From: Neurospora intermedia | Lineage: Eukaryota; Ascomycota; Sordariomycetes; Sordariales; Sordariaceae | DNA length: 64,000 bases | Reading direction: 5' to 3' | NCBI GenBank assembly: GCA_037102815.1 | Contig: BTPP01000005.1 | Coordinates: 1-64,000, forward strand | In this document: positions 1 to 13,700 of the stretch, piece after piece | Position numbering within the stretch: the stretch's first letter is position 1 | How the letters are laid out: the number at the start of each line of letters is the position of its first letter | Notes under the pieces: generated by a model | The model's database searches: none | Seen by the model: only the letters and a program-made list of their open reading frames with translations | Told to the model about the DNA's origin: nothing | Made by a program: the position numbers and the translations under genes

Positions 1-155
1 ACCCTAACCCTAACCCTAACCCTAACCCTAACCCTAACCCTAACCCTAACCCTAACCCTAACCCTAACCCTAACCCTAACCCTAACCCTAACCCTAACCC
101 TAACCCTAACCCTAACCCTAACCCTAACCCTAACCCTAACCCTAACCCTAACCCT
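1..155. repeat. Telomere, CCCTAA array
   Basis: About 25.8 perfect tandem copies of the hexamer CCCTAA, so the G-rich strand TTAGGG runs outward to the left. This is the standard filamentous-fungal telomere and shows that base 1 lies at or very near the physical chromosome end. The array stops abruptly at TTCCCTATACG with no degenerate telomere repeats and no conserved subtelomeric repeat that I can recognise. The sequence beyond is RIP-type AT-rich DNA. Confidence 0.98.
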
Positions 156-1310
156 TCCCTATACGTATTATATTAGAATATTAGGGTATATAACCCTATT
201 AGTAAGGTAGTAGGCGCCTTATTTAATTACATATAGAAATTAGGTTCTATTAGTCGGATAAATATTAATATAGTATAGTTTTACTCTTAGTAGTATTAAT
301 TGAAGAAAGAAAAAGAGATTATAATTATTAATTACTTAATAGTAATAGAGTTCGTTAGAGCTAATTAGAGAAGGGATAGTTAATTAAGTATTATAGTACG
401 TAAATTAAGTAAGTAGCTAGTACTATTAATTTAACGAATATAATAAATAATTAATTATAAGGAGTAAAAAGGAAGGTAGAGTACTGGCTCTAACTAGTAC
501 GACTAAATAGAATAAGGAAGTAGGTTCTAAAAGGGGATGTAGTTAATTAAATAATAACGGTAGATATAATAAGGATGTACCTAACTAGAAAGTATAAATA
601 GGAATACGGGCTACGGGAGTAGTTTTAGCACCTAGTCTAACTCAACTATAATAGACGGTAGCGATAGTAGTAATAATAGTTTTAGAAGCTACTATATAAT
701 CTAATATTAGAAAGTTTATTAGCTTGGTTTCTACCCTACATTCGAGACTAGGGGGGTTATAAGGGCTCTAATTAGTTAAAAGGGTCTAAAAGTAGAGTAA
801 AACCGGCTCAAACTAATTTTAGTATAGAATTAGTAACTTTCTCACATATAAAAGCCTTTTTTTTACTCTATTCTATAGTATTACTTACCTTTAAAAGGTA
901 CTATCTAGTAGATTTAATCCTACTTATACCTACTTATACCTACTTATACCTACTTTTTAACTTTGATTTAGAAAGTGTAGATAGTTTCTACCCTTCCCCG
1001 TATTATTATAAGTACAACCTTTAAAATTAAAAATTAGAGTAGTAATTTAGGTAATTTAAGTAATTTAGATAATTTAAATTAATTATTAGTATTTAAAAGG
1101 GTACGTATTTTAAATTAGAGGTTTATCTATTATTTACTTATTATTTACCCATTATTTATTTAAATACCTACCTTATTGTAGCTTATATACCTACGTTAAA
1201 AAAATTTTTAATTAATTAATAACTTCTAAAATTTCTTAATCCTACCTCCCGCTTCCTACTTCCCACTAACTATTCTATAATACTTCGAGAGCTCCTCTAA
1301 TTTATACTAC
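156..1310. other. RIP-damaged subtelomeric spacer
   Basis: No reading frame of note and no recognised element. CpA and TpG are nearly absent while CpG persists, as RIP leaves it. Small local tandem repeats are visible: a 10-bp unit TACTTATACC repeated three times and then partially (about 921-955), and a degenerate 10-bp unit TAATTTAGGT/AATTTAAG (about 1042-1080). These could be old satellite DNA or simple AT-rich slippage products. Confidence 0.7.
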
Positions 1311-1649
1311 TATTATACAAAGATATACTTTACAAGTAATAATAATAGAGAAAAATAGAGTAAGCAACTAGTTGCTAGATAGAGCTATAGTATATAATAA
1401 TTAACGATAGTCTTATTAAAGGAAGTTAAAGATAAGACTTATCGCAAACCTTAACCTAGGACTTCGTATATAACTTTACTAAATATAAGTAAAATAGATA
1501 TAAGGTTAGTATAATATAAATTAATAATCCGTTAACCTTAATAGAAGTTAATAGGACGAGTACTCTTATATAATAGACTATATACTCTAACGAACCGTTA
1601 CTATAATAAGATAGAGTATCTAGGTATTTACTAAGAATGCCCTATAATA
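1311..1649 (-). mobile_element. 339-bp LTR-like repeat, copy A (RIP-damaged)
   Basis: This segment aligns end to end with 38208-38546, also 339 bp and in the same orientation. The ends can be read as RIP-altered TGTTAC...GTAACA, the short inverted ends expected of LTRs. Immediately to the right lies a pyrimidine tract (TCTTTCCCTT, 1651-1660). That would be the polypurine tract of an element read leftwards, so this copy is best taken as the 3' LTR of a minus-strand element. It is a heavily mutated fossil, and the family is not certain. Confidence 0.6.
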
Positions 1650-4030
1650 TCTTTCCCTTAATAAAAGGAGAAGAATACTTACTATTTATATAATATTATT
1701 AAGTCTAACTATATATATAAAAAATCCGGTTATTTATTAAAGTTTCTATTTATTTGCTTATATTTAAATTAATTAATAAATATAAAAACGTACGTCTATT
1801 CGAATAGAGTATATAGTTCGATAATTTAGTACCGATCCTTTAATAATTATATTTATAATAAGGTAAACGATCGTTAAATTTATCCTCCTCTATTTTATTA
1901 TTTTCGTTTATATAATATATATTTTAATAAAAATATTTACGTCCTAATAGAGAGTCCTTTTACTCCTAATTAGTCAGAAGGTAATTATAGTAAAGGGAGT
2001 GGGTAGAAGATAAAGTATTGAAATAAAAGCCCGAACGAACCGATATAGTATAAAGTTTGTTGGATAATCCGGTTAAGCCGGGTATAAATTGAAGCGAAAG
2101 ATTACCGGAATAAATACTATAAAGAATAGTAATATTAAGAAGAGTATTAGGTATACGGGTTTTATTAATAAATAAAGTTATAAAATAGTATTAGATATAA
2201 AGTTCTTATACTTCTCTAAATTTAGTACGAAGGGACGTTAATTTTACTTATATCGTTTATACAATTCTTCCCTAATACTCGTTAGAAACTGCTAATACCG
2301 TAGTCTACTTTTTCGAAACGCTCGCTAATATTCCTTTAATTTCCTTACGAGAAATAAAGTTAATAAATATTATAAATTCTCTATTAATTTTAATAGTACA
2401 ATTAATTACCTTCTCAATTATAGGAAGCTTATTTAAAGCCGATTTGGTAGGTACTACTTAGGTATAGTAAAAATAGTTAAATTTATTTAGTAAATTACTA
2501 ATTTATTCGGGAAGTCTAATATTATAATTAGAATATTAGATAGCGAGTAATATTGCTTTCGAAGGGATATAATTAGTAAAATTAGTATTACTATTGTATT
2601 TCTTATTAAAAGTAAAATTAAAAATTATTTTAGTATTACGAATTAGCTTATATTATAAGAAAGAATAATTATTAGCGAATTATCTCTTATACTCCTCCTT
2701 ATTCTCTATATATATTTTAACGATCTTTTTAATTTCGATATATAATTCTTAATCGACTTTAATACTAAAATTAATATAATTTTTATTATAATTAGCGAGG
2801 GTATTAGCGAAGGTCGGATATATTTTTTTTTTATTACTATTCTTACTAATAATAGCCAAGCGGGATTATATAATTCGGATTAAAGTTTTATATACCTTTT
2901 TCGGAATTACTTTAGCAATTAGGGTTTTAATACAAAATAGAATAAAGGCCGGTCTAATTACTAGCTATAAAACTTTATAAACTTTATTAATTAATTAAAT
3001 AATCTCCGTATATTCCTAAATTTCGGAAAAGTCGAAATTACTACTCTTAATAATATAACTATTAAAGTAAACCGTATAGAGAGCCGGTAGGAAGCGCGCC
3101 TAAAGGCGTTCACTAATAGTAACGAACTCTTTTATATATTTTTTTCCGAAAATAATATTGCCGAATTTAATTACTATTATATAAATTAAATCGAATTCTC
3201 TACTAGAATACGACTCCTAAATCTAAATATTATTAAAATTAGTAATAGCGTTAGGCATTTACTCTTATTAGGGTCTATAGTAATTACTAAGAATTAAATC
3301 CTTAAGGAATTCGTTTAATAAGAGTACGGACGTAAAGTAAATAAGATTGCCTTTGATAGAATATAAAATTACCGTATCTAAATCGATTAATTCGTTTGTA
3401 TAATTGATAGTACTATATAAAACGGAGTATAATTTATTCTTATATAGTATAAAGAGATAATTAGCGGTCAAAATTAATACTATACGTCTATTATTATCCG
3501 CCTTTTTAGGGTTATATATTAGAACGCTTTAGGTAGTACTAAAAAATTTAGGGAAGCGAGTAAACGGATTATAGGGGGTACGGTTTTAACCGAAATTATT
3601 AAATATATTAACAATATACTTATAATAGATATAATTAAAGAATTATTTAAATAGGATTACGTTTATCTATTTAATAAGGTCGGCTATAAAGTTAAATAGT
3701 ATAATATATATACTATTAATTCCTAAATTAATAATTTTATTAGGAATACCGTTAATAGTATAATAATTAAAGTATTTTACTATATTAATTAATATACCGA
3801 ACTAGGGGTTATATTCGAGCAATTGCGGGGCGAATTGCCGGTCTATAGTAAGACTATATAGGCTACCGTTGTAGTTAGAACTATTAATTCAATTATTAAA
3901 GGTAGTAATTATATTATTAACCGGCGGCGGGGATTCTATATTAATATCGGCCATTTTAATATACTAAGGTTATAATTAGTAAATATAAAATAAAGTAAAT
4001 TAATAAATAACGATTAATTTAATAAAATTA
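1650..4030 (-). mobile_element. Minus-strand relic of an unclassified retroelement-like unit
   Basis: A coding-like frame on the minus strand begins at an ATG at 3954 and can be followed leftwards to roughly 2.1 kb. It is broken by many RIP changes. One open stretch (3268-3471) loosely resembles the protease/linker part of Copia-type polyproteins, but I see no reverse transcriptase signature and the space available is short for one. It may be a non-autonomous or truncated LTR element associated with the 339-bp repeat at its left. It is strongly degenerate and so old. The family call is weak. Confidence 0.4.
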
Positions 4031-4430
4031 TTATATAATAAGGGCTGTAGTGGAATTGAACGTTATAGGGACCGGGTAGGTAGTAGTAAGGTTATTAGGG
4101 TAAAAAGGAGAGAGGGTAAGAATAGTTAAATAATTTTAATTTCTTTTAAAAGTTATATATACGTACTAAAACTCTTCCTCTATAAGTACTTGCCTGCCGG
4201 GGCCGTTTGCCGCGTATGACCGTAGTTGCTTGCCTAATTGAGATGGAAAATATTTTGATTGAAATTGTAAGTAGTATACGGTATATTATCCTATATATTA
4301 TTAGTACTAGGCTTACCTCCGCTTAGGCGTACTTCTAAATAGAATTTTAGAAATTTTAATAGAAAATTACGGAAAATATAACTTCCTACAGAAATATATA
4401 ACGAAAAAGAAAATAAAATGTAAAATAAAG
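4031..4430. other. Spacer with a short low-RIP patch
   Basis: No gene seen. Most of this is RIP-type sequence, but about 4188-4255 keeps several TG and CA dinucleotides and is GC-richer than anything within several kb. It could be a fragment of younger DNA or the edge of an element. It matches neither the 466-bp nor the 339-bp LTR family in the window. Confidence 0.4.
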
Positions 4431-7400
4431 GAAAAAACTCTTAAATTTTTATAGTTTTTAGTAACCTCCCCCTCTTTTAACGAAAAAACGGTTACTTCCT
4501 TTATTTATTTTAATAGTACTTTTATTAAATTATATTACTAACGCGCCAAACTACCCTTCTACAATTACTTCTAAACGGTAGCTCCAACGGATATTTTATA
4601 TTAAAATCCTTTACTAGCTCCTTCGAATTCCTTATAAGTTTACTACGCAATTCCTATATATTATCCTTATTTTAGTACCTAATCTATTTAATTAAATATT
4701 ATATATTTAATAGTCCTTAATTTCTAGCTACAAGATTTTCGACCTTCTATTCTTCTTAATTATTAACTTTAACCGGTAATAGTAGTAAAATTTCGTAATT
4801 AAAAGGATTGGGACTTTACGCTAGTTTATAAAAATGTACTACGGAGATAATAGGATAAGTATACTAAATACTAAGTAAATCGAACTTATAAATTAATAAG
4901 CTAACTTTTTCGAAAATTCGATAGGGGCCTATTTTTTCTATTAACTACTTCTTCTTCGGATTTTTAAGTAAATAATAACCTTTACCTAAATGTAAATAAA
5001 TTTTATTATTTATATTGAACGTTATTAGAGAATATTTAGAATTATATTATTCTTTAGTAGTTATTCTAGCCCGATTAATAAGCTCTGCGGCCTTGAATTA
5101 ATATTCTTGATAGATAATAACTAAAAATTCTGCTATAGTAGCTTCCTAATTATCCGGTATAAGTAGATCGAAGGCCGCCCGTAATTTGAAGCTATATATT
5201 AGTTTATTTAGTAATAATCCGATAGTAGATTAAATAGTATTATTTAAATTATATTATAATACTATTAATATTAATGTTTAAGGAATAATGCTTGTTATAT
5301 ATTATATACGAATAATTATTTTAGTAATTTAATTCGTTTTTTCCGACTATCTATCCGTTTAAGCGTAGTAGGCCGTTGAAAATAATAGATTAATAATTAA
5401 TACCTTAAAGATGCTCCTCTAAATAGTAGAAATAAATTTAGGATTTCGGTTGCTAATAATAACTATTAGTAAACCCTAATTATAAAATTGTAAAGTCCGA
5501 AGTAATACTTTAGCCTATTCCTACGTATTATAGGTAGAATATTTAGCTATAAATAGTACTTTCTTACTAAATTTGTAGGTAATAGTATATATAGTATTAA
5601 ATTCCGGGAAACCTTTTAGAGCCTATATAGTACCGGCCGCTTTAATTATCGGTATATTAATAATAAAGTCTATAGTAATTATATAAAATAGCCTTAGGAA
5701 TGTTCGAATTGGTAGTAATTCTCTAGGGGTCGGCTACCTATCCTACTAATTTTAACGGTAGACCTTATAATATTTAATATATTCGTATACTATCTAAATC
5801 TTTCGCTTTATATAAAAGTACGCTAAATTATCTATTATCCAATTAATCCTAAAATAGTATTTCTTATTATATATTAATTCTAGTATCTTTTGTACGTAAA
5901 TTTAAAGAATATATAGCCGACGTACGTCTTAATAATTAATATAGTAAAGTAACCTATCTTTAAATAGATAGGGGCCCGCTAGTAGATTTAGGCGCTTTTC
6001 CGATTATTATATATAAATATACTTTAGAATATTAGTTTTATTAATTAGCTAGAGAACCCTAATATATTTAGGATCTTCGGGATAAGCCTTAATTAATTAT
6101 TAGCGAAATTCCAGTATAATAATTAGCGAGATTTAATATATATCCGGAATAATTTTAATATATATAAATAAAAAAGCGTTAAAATTATTCTAATAATTAA
6201 CGTTCTATACTTCCGTAAAATTAGATTAGATATTAGCCAATTCGTTGGAAATATTATTCTTATCCGTAGTCTCGGCGGTCGGTAGTTTTAATAACGTATC
6301 CGGTACAATATTTAATAGTTTAAAAATATAGAATACGTTTAAATTGAATTATAATACTTAATTGGCGGTATTTATAAATTTTAAATTAATTTTAATTAAA
6401 TTTATTGTATGTAACGAAATATATTTAATAATCCTGGTAGTAGAAGTATAATTAATAATAATATTAACCTAATATTTATTAAATTGAACTATCTTTCAAA
6501 ATTTCTATAGGGCTTAGATAATAATTATAATTTCTACTTCCGTAGAATTGTATTTCTTTTCGGCTAAGGACGTTAATTTTAATAGGAAATATATTAGTTT
6601 AATTATAGTTAATAGGATTTTGCTTATTTTAGGAATAGATTCCCCGTCCTATAAATATTTAAATTAGAAAATATAGATACCGTAGGCTAAATTATTAATA
6701 TTAGTTTTAATAAAAAGTATATTACTTTTTATATAGTAGAAAAGATATATTTAATTATATAGGTTTTCCTATATAATATAGAAAGTTTCGCGTTCTTTAG
6801 GTATCGGCTCGAATTTAATTTTAAAAGTATATACCCGTTGTATTTACTTTATTAAACCTACCTATAAATTACCTAATTCGTATATTTACTTTAATAATTC
6901 GGTTTTTCTTTAATTAAATAGTTCCTCCTTAATAGCGAACTACAGTATACTTTAATATAATTACCCAATTATATTAAGGTAAGTTTTGAAATTATTAAAT
7001 ATATTAGGAAAAGTTAGCTTTTAAAAGGCTTTAATATAGTCTTCTGTATATTTATAACCTTCTCTATTAATAATACTACTTAATAATTATATTGAAGGAT
7101 ACCCCGTAAAAGATTTATTAGCGCTAATATAAATATAATATTTATTAAGGAGATTTATAATAATAATTAAGTAAGTGAAATATTCTTCCTAAATATTATT
7201 AAAAATAATAATATTATTAATATAAGTACGTACGAAGGAGCGGTGTTCGAAGAATAATCTATTTATAAATCTTTATGCAAATATTAGAGAATTTTTAAAG
7301 CCTATTAATATAATATTAAATTATTTAAAATTTTGCGGGCTAATAATTACTATACGGTTACGATATTTAATAAAAATAGGTAGTTAGTAGAAGAATTTAA

Positions 7401-10292
7401 CGGTATTAAAGATCGAAAAGAACTTTTTATTAATTATAATATTAATAATATCTTCTTAGTCGGATAAGGGGTATACGTTAGGTATAATAATACTATTAAA
7501 CGGGCGAAGATTAATTATAATACGTCCTTTATTAATTTTATTAACTTTTTTCTAAATAATAAATACCGGGCAAATAATAGGAGTTAATTATAATATAAAT
7601 AATATTTTACCTTAAGCGTATATTGTATTATATTCCTTATTAAGAAATTTATAGTCCTTAGTACCTAAGGGGTAAGGCCTAACGATCCTTCGCTAATTTT
7701 ATTATCCTTCAACTAAATTAATATATATTTTATCTTCTTCTTTTATTAGTATAATCCCTCTATTTCTAAAAATATTAATATATTTATCTAGGAGGCTCTT
7801 AATTTATTTTAAGAATTTAGGATCCGTATTGTAAATACTAATACCTATTTCGGAAAGAATAATTTCAATATTAATAGGCTTAGTAATTCTGTAGGAAGGT
7901 ACCTTAAAGGTACTTTTCCTAATAGCCTCTTCCTTTTTATCTTCGGCGGCCCTATTAATAAATATAATATATTACTTTTAAATAAGTCTAGTTTATACTT
8001 TAGGAATAAAAAAAGCTACGTTCGAAATATTAATTAATATAGTAATTTCGCTAACTTTATACAATAATTATATAATTATACTTATCCGAATTCTTCTAGG
8101 AATAAATACTAGCTTTTTAAATTAGTTTAAATATAATACAATTTTACGAGTCTTACTATTTATAGTAACGTCTAATAAATAAGGATATTACGCGTAAAAA
8201 TTATAAGTAGGACGTTTATTTAAATTATATTAATTATTAAGTTGGGCGTTGTATTTTACTAGGATAATTCCTAATTACCCTCCTAATAATAGAATATTAG
8301 ACTTAGCGAAAACTTCGGTAATAAAAACGTCCTTCCCCCCTTCGATTCTTTTAAAATAGATTTTACTTTGAACTTTTATATTAAAAACCGATCTAAAAGA
8401 ATATAGAGTAGTATTAAAGTCTAGCTTTATACTATAGTAGCGAAGGAAGTCTATTTTTAATAGTATATTCGGGCCTAATTTATTAATAATTAAAGCGGAT
8501 ATTTAGAAGTGCCCGTTAACTTTAATACTATTAACCTTTCCTTCTATATAAAAATTAAATTCTATAATTATATTAATAATAATCTTTAAATTAATACCCT
8601 TTATAACGCTAGGCGGTACTACTTTATATTTTATATTTAGTGAAAACTCTTTAATAAATGTTTTATTTACTACTATCGATAAATAACCCGAATTAAAATA
8701 TATAATAACGACGGGTATATTAGGGTTGGACTTAATATTGACCTACAAATATAATATAACTTTTCGCAAATTCGTTTCCCTATTCCTAAGAATAATATTT
8801 AGAATTATTTTAATAGTTTATCTTTTAGTAAAAGTAAATAGTATATATTAGCTTTTGTATTATATTTCCAATAAATTGGACTTCTGTCCGTTTACTAACG
8901 TTAGTAAATTTATTTAAACGTCCGTTTTTTTTAACGTTCGGACCCGGCTAAATAGTTTCTAATTATTTTCGGCAAAGGTTACTCAATTATTAGACGAAGG
9001 ATCGGACGACTTATAAAACGTTTAAACCTTTTTTAAATATTTAGGAATTGCTATAAATTTAATATTAAATAATAAATTTAATAATAAGGGTCGTATAGGC
9101 CCGTTGGAATTGGTACTTCTAACCGGAACTGCGTTAAGAATAACCGCCGGTTCGTTAATTATTACGTACGAAAAAATATAAAATAACGAGATACTAAGAG
9201 ACGAAAATTTATTAGGGGTTAAATAGCCGGTAAAATAGGTAGAAGGTTTATTATTATATTTAATTTTAGAAATATCTACTATAGACTCTTCTACTTCTTC
9301 TTTAAAATCCCTAATAAAATAGTAACCTTTATTCTATAGGTAGTGAACCTTATTATTTATATTAGAATTATCCGTGAAGATTATTGCGGTAGAAGTATAA
9401 ATATAACGGCCGTTTTATAAAATCTAATAACGCTCAAATCTTTTACCCTAACGATACTAGCGGCTATTATTATTATCCGACCGGCCTATATTATACTTAT
9501 TAAATTTATTATTAAAATTCTTAAATCCTTTATTAAAATAAAACTTCCTGCCTATTTTACTACTAAACCTACTATTATAAAAAGAGAAATTCTTTCGGAA
9601 AGGCTTACTACTATTATAATTTCCCTAAAAACTAGTATAGATATTAGAATTATCGTCCTTATTATCGGAGCTATTAACGGTATAGTAAATTAACTATCCG
9701 CTCTTTAATAATTTAAAAAGCTAACGGTATATCGGCTTAGCCTTCTATTTAATTTTATTAATATAATCGTTAAAACGAACGTTCTATTCCGGAGGAACGT
9801 ACATAGTTTGTATCGCTAAATATAGATTATTCTATAAGCGAATATAAAATTAAAAGTTCAATATATCTTTCTAAAGACGGGTATATTAAAATAACTAAAT
9901 TAAATAATTATAAAGCGATAATATATTGGTTTTATATAATTCTATAGTAAATTTGTTCGTATCTAGCTATTTTTATACTTTATACGGCTTAATTCCGAAA
10001 ATAACGTTAAACGTATTAAAAGTTTTATTAAAGCTACTGCGAAGGTTATTATATTTATTTTCGGAAAGGGTAAAGCTCTATTAATATAGGGCGGTATTAT
10101 AGAATAATTAATTAAAGTTATTAATAATAATTTAACGTCTCTCTAAATAATCCTTTAAATACCTTTTAATTATATTATTAAATCCGTAAAAGGTAATATA
10201 AACGTTAATCTTACCGTCCTAATAAATACCCTTCTTTATTTTATTAAATTTAGTATTAAGGAAGTATATTCTAATATTTAAAACTTTAAAGG
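4431..10292 (-). mobile_element. Ty3/Gypsy retrotransposon relic 1 (minus strand)
   Basis: Conceptual reading of the minus strand shows the usual Ty3/Gypsy order from right to left. A gag-like region lies at about 10.2-9.0 kb, a protease-like region near 8.8-8.3 kb, reverse transcriptase (with the YPL and Y-x-D-D-like landmarks still recognisable) and RNase H at about 7.7-6.4 kb, and an integrase core at about 5.8-5.1 kb. No matching LTR pair was found, so its true edges are unknown. The element is saturated with RIP changes in both strands, with hand counts of CA and TG near zero, and is thoroughly broken. It is a fossil that has been through more than one RIP cycle. Confidence 0.8.
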
Positions 10293-10770
10293 TGTCACAG
10301 GGTTAGCCTGTGTGCCTTGTGCCTGGTGCCAGCGTATAGTAGCTTCTAAGACTGCCGTACGCTATTATTACTACCGGCAAGCCGGCTATTGCCGGCAGCT
10401 GATTGGTTAGAACGTTGCCTACCGCGGGTCTACCAGACCGTTGTCGGCCGCCTTTATAAGGCCAGCCTTCCGGGCACTCGGCTATACACTTCTCTTCCTT
10501 TCTCCTTCGTGTTATGGGGCTTGCTGCCCGTGGTTGGAGTGACTAGCAGTCTCGCTAGTCCGAGTCTCAACCGGCCGGCAGCTAATGCGACTAATCAGGT
10601 CGCTTGCCGTTGTGGCACTCCAGTGGCCCGTATACGCGTACGTCCTTTGAAAAGGATAGTTGGCTATACCCGTCTAGAGGGCGCTCTTTTACCCTCTTTT
10701 CTTTTTCGTAGAACTTTATCGATTGATTGAGGCTAATATTTATACTAATTGTACTACACCCCTTATATTA
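10293..10770 (+). mobile_element. LTR of the Gypsy-3 family, lightly RIP-damaged, apparently solo
   Basis: A 460-480 bp block begins TGTCACAGGG and keeps normal CA and TG frequency, in contrast to both flanks. Its left half reappears at 36040-36258 and its right half at 29109-29360, both as LTRs of the Gypsy-3 relic on the same strand. The block sits exactly where minus-strand Gypsy relic 1 meets plus-strand Gypsy relic 2, whose reverse transcriptases are of a different lineage, so it is more likely a separate solo or partial LTR than the LTR of either. The right edge is uncertain: similarity to the other copies stops near CCCCTTATA. The 113-codon open frame inside it is not a gene. Confidence 0.75.
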
Positions 10771-13700
10771 GGTTCTACCGTTTATTTTTACTAGCGGATA
10801 TAGTAGAATTTAATAGTGGAATAGTAGAGCAGAAATTAAAGACGGCTAATAGCTTACAATATAGTATTACGGTATTTATTAATTATTATAGTCGGACTTA
10901 ATAATATAGACTTCGACGATGTAGAGGAGTTTTATAATTCCTAAAGTAGTAACTAATAAAATATTAGCGGTAGTATCCTTAGCGATAACCTTATAAAGAG
11001 CTTTATTAAAGTATTGAACAGTAGTATTTTTTTCTATAATTGCGTTAAATCCTTTTTCTTTAATTTTAATTCTAACCTTATTTTTACTCTATATTTAGAC
11101 TTTCTATTCGCGGATATTTTAATAAATTAAATAGCGGGCTTTAATATCCCCGCTTTAAATACTTCTATTAATTAAAATAATAGTTATAGTACTATTCCGT
11201 ATAGAAGAAAACTTCTTAAGCTCCCTAAATAGGATAGGTAACTTTATATATTCCTCTTTTACTATAATAAGCTTATTAAAGTATATAATACCAATATTAA
11301 GGCTAGGCTTCGTACTAATTGTAACGCTATATAGTATAAGATCTTTAATATATTCTCCAATAATAAATAGTTATAATTAAAAAGGTTCTAAACTAATAAG
11401 ACCGTCCGTAGTAAAGAAGACCCTATAGCCTTACTCGATTAGATTTAAATAATCTTCGGTTTATATTAGAGTAGGGATATTACTTTTAATAAATTTTTTC
11501 GCTTTTATTAGAAAGATAGAGAATTATTTGCGACCTTCCTTACTACCTTCGATAATAAACTTTTAAAAGCCGGCGGTTATAATTGGGAGAATTTAATTAA
11601 GTTAGTATACTTCTATTATATAATTAATAAGAAGTTTTATAATAAGTTCTTCCTAGTAGACCTTTTAAACGATTATTATACGTATATAGCTTAAATATAG
11701 TATTATACTGCCGGTTATAAGTATATATTTAAATTTAAGGAAGATTATTATAAATATTTTCGTAATTAATAGGGTTATTCTATTTAAAGTAGTAGCTTTT
11801 ATTTCCCTACGTCCTACGCTAGTATTCCGAAATCTAATAATTAATACTAGTAATCTTCTATTCTACCTTCGAATTTATTTAAGAATTACACTATAAATAT
11901 TAATAGTAACGCTATTATAAGAATTATTTATATTAGTACGTCTATTAAGGGTTATAATAATCGAGGGCAAGGCGGTTTAAATTCGTTTACTTTTTTTAAA
12001 TATATTAAGTAAGTCTTTAATAAAGAACGTTAGAAGTATAAGGATAATAATTTATACTTCCGTTATAGAGTTTTTAATTACCGTATAAATAGTTATCCCT
12101 ATTTACTAATAGTTCCTCCGAATAATAATATTCGTATTTAAACTATTATTATAGAAATTCCTCTATTATTAGAAGAGGATAAAAAGTTAGATTCTACCCC
12201 TAAATAGGGAAAAGAGTAATTCTAGAGCGAAATTAAGCCCCGGAGCCTTCGAAGGTACTAAATAAGGTAAAAGAATTTAAATTTAAATTATAAATAGAAA
12301 TAGAGCCTATATTAATCCTATTCGTTATTAACGACCGTAATTTATTTTACGCCCTTATTAATAAGGGTTATTAGTACTATACTATAATTAGTAAGAAGGT
12401 TATCGAAGATTTTAATATTTTTATTATTTCTATTAAACCCTATTATATAAAAGGAGCCTCTATTACTATAAAGGGAACTACTATTTAAAGGTTTACTTAT
12501 TTCCTTATTAAAATTAATAAATATATATACTTAATATATATATACATTGTCCCCCTCTTAAAGTTTCCTATTATTTTAAGCAAACTATAATTAAAAGTAA
12601 TAAAAGTATATTCCGTCCCTTATAAAAAGAGGATATATTTGGGTATTATAAATTATTAGGTTTTATATATTAGAAGAGAATAAGTATTAGATACGGACTT
12701 TATTAAGGATATTAAATCCGCTATTTACATACTTATTATTACTTTTATAGGCTATATTTACCGTTTGTAAAAAGAATTCGGTAACAAAACAGCCGAGGAA
12801 GTTATATATATAGTTAATTTAAAGGATATAGAAAAGGTACTATAACTAAAGAAAGTCTATACTAAAGAATAATTCGAGAAGATAATTCCCTTAATATATT
12901 ACAACTTCCTTTTATTATAGATAAAAAAGAACGTTAATAAACAGAATTCTTATTACCCTAATATTAATTATTATATTAAAATTAAGAAAGGACCTAATAG
13001 TAAGGAGCTTCCCCTACTTTTCGGCCTATTATATAATATAACCTACAAAGAATTTCTTATCCTAAAGAAAATATTAAAGGATTTATTAGATAAAGGGTTT
13101 ATTAGAGTAAATAGTTTTAAAGTAAATATCCCTATATTGTTCGTCCGGAAGCTGGACGGCGGCCTCTATTTCTATTATAATTATTAAACCCTAAACGCTA
13201 TTATTTAAGTAGATTAGTATCTATTACTATTTATTAAGGAAATATTCCGTATTTTAAAAGGAGTAAAGTAGTATATTAAAATTAATATTATATAGGCCTT
13301 CTATAAAATTCGTATAATTATAGGGGAGGAGTGGAAGATAATATTTAGGATTCGTTACAATTTATTTAAATAGTTGGTCGTCCCCTTCGGATTAACGGGC
13401 GCCCTAGCGACTTTTTAATAGTATATTAATTTTATCCTACAAGAATATTTAAATAAATTCTATATAGCGTATATAAACAATATTCTTATTTATACTTCGG
13501 GCTCTAAAGTAGACTATAAAATTAAAGTCCGTTTTATACTATAGAAATTCTTAAATATTAAATTATACTTTAATCCGGATAAATACGAATTTACTATTAA
13601 AAAGGTTAAATATTTCGGGTTTATTATTTATACTAGCGTTAGAGTTTAGGCCGACCTTAAGAAAGTTAAAACAATTTTTAAATAGTTGCTTTTTACTTTT

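Noticed and set aside
1650-4030. Firm Copia assignment for the first relic
   Set aside because: Only a weak protease-like similarity is visible and no reverse transcriptase was found, so the family was left open.
10389-10730. 113-codon open frame on the plus strand
   Set aside because: It lies wholly inside an LTR that recurs at 29.1 and 36.0 kb. It is open only because that LTR escaped RIP, and it has no protein features.
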